Of a stretch of DNA of 64,000 bases, positions 63,927 to 64,000 are shown piece by piece; position 1 is the stretch's first letter; the number at the start of each line of letters is the position of its first letter. Position numbers and translations under genes: made by a program. The notes under the pieces are model-generated. The model worked only from the letters and a program-made list of their open reading frames with translations, was not told where the DNA came from and ran no database searches. The stretch lies in NCBI GenBank assembly GCA_021442155.1, contig CM038215.1, positions 2,442,976-2,506,975 on the forward strand, given 5' to 3'. This DNA is from Cymbidium sinense (lineage: Eukaryota; Streptophyta; Magnoliopsida; Asparagales; Orchidaceae).

Positions 63927-64000
63927 TGTGGTGTTTATTTTGGTTTATGTGTATGTGTGTATGGGACACCACATGATTTGGTGTACTTATTTAGGGGATT
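63927..64000 (+). mobile_element. Start of a fourth LTR copy, inverted, inside LTR C
   Basis: TGTGGTGTTTATTTTGG, then TATGGGACACCA, matches the reverse complement of the right ends of LTR A (11,628 leftward) and LTR B (56,285 leftward). Here it is on the plus strand. It interrupts LTR C and runs off the window. Whether it is a solo LTR or the 5' LTR of a complete element cannot be seen. Confidence 0.72.

Overview
This window is repeat-rich nuclear DNA from a flowering plant. Three things point to that: about 30 kb of degenerate Arabidopsis-type telomere repeat (AAACCCT/AGGGTTT), a Tat-lineage Ty3/gypsy polyprotein with two RNase H domains, and an RTE-type LINE with a (TTG)n tail. I find no intact, clearly functional host gene and no RNA gene. 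The setting looks like heterochromatin (pericentromeric, subtelomeric or an interstitial telomeric block), and nearly all content is mobile or tandemly amplified DNA. The species cannot be named from the sequence. All similarity statements are by-eye alignments.

Layout. (1) 1-4,085 and 11,629-11,765: decayed pol of Ty3/gypsy element 1 on the minus strand (integrase, archaeal-type RNase H, gypsy RNase H, reverse transcriptase, linker, protease). Its protease is split by LTR A (4,086-11,628), a 7.5-kb LTR-like block flanked by the 5-bp duplication AGGCC. (2) 11,766-42,045: G-poor array of AAACCCT, AAACCT and AAATAAAAT-type repeats in one orientation. It carries nine fragments of the 3' part of a glycine-rich RNA-binding protein (GRP) gene, two GC-rich islands rich in TGGGCC, and a tandem duplication of about 2.85 kb. 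One half of that duplication was later hit by a 5'-truncated RTE LINE (25,952-27,654). (3) 42,046-45,790: AT-rich tandem repeats of about 340 bp, then tandem repeats of about 410 bp, which probably form the 3' untranslated part of element 2. (4) 45,790-48,672 and 56,291-57,828: pol of element 2, split in its RT by LTR B (48,673-56,285, target duplication TCGGA/CCGGA). (5) 57,829-63,926: LTR C, in the same protease position as LTR A. It is cut at 63,927 by the start of a fourth LTR copy in inverted orientation.

How it fits together. Elements 1 and 2 share an LTR at the same protease site, two premature stops at the same codons and the same loss of an RNase H aspartate. They are therefore duplicates of one already dead, already nested locus, about 46.2 kb apart in direct orientation, with the telomere-like/GRP array between them. 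LTR B, the LINE, the inverted LTR and a microsatellite expansion in LTR A came later and give a relative chronology. The point most worth pursuing is that this may be one period of a ~46-kb macro-repeat that includes a telomere-like array with an amplified GRP gene fragment.
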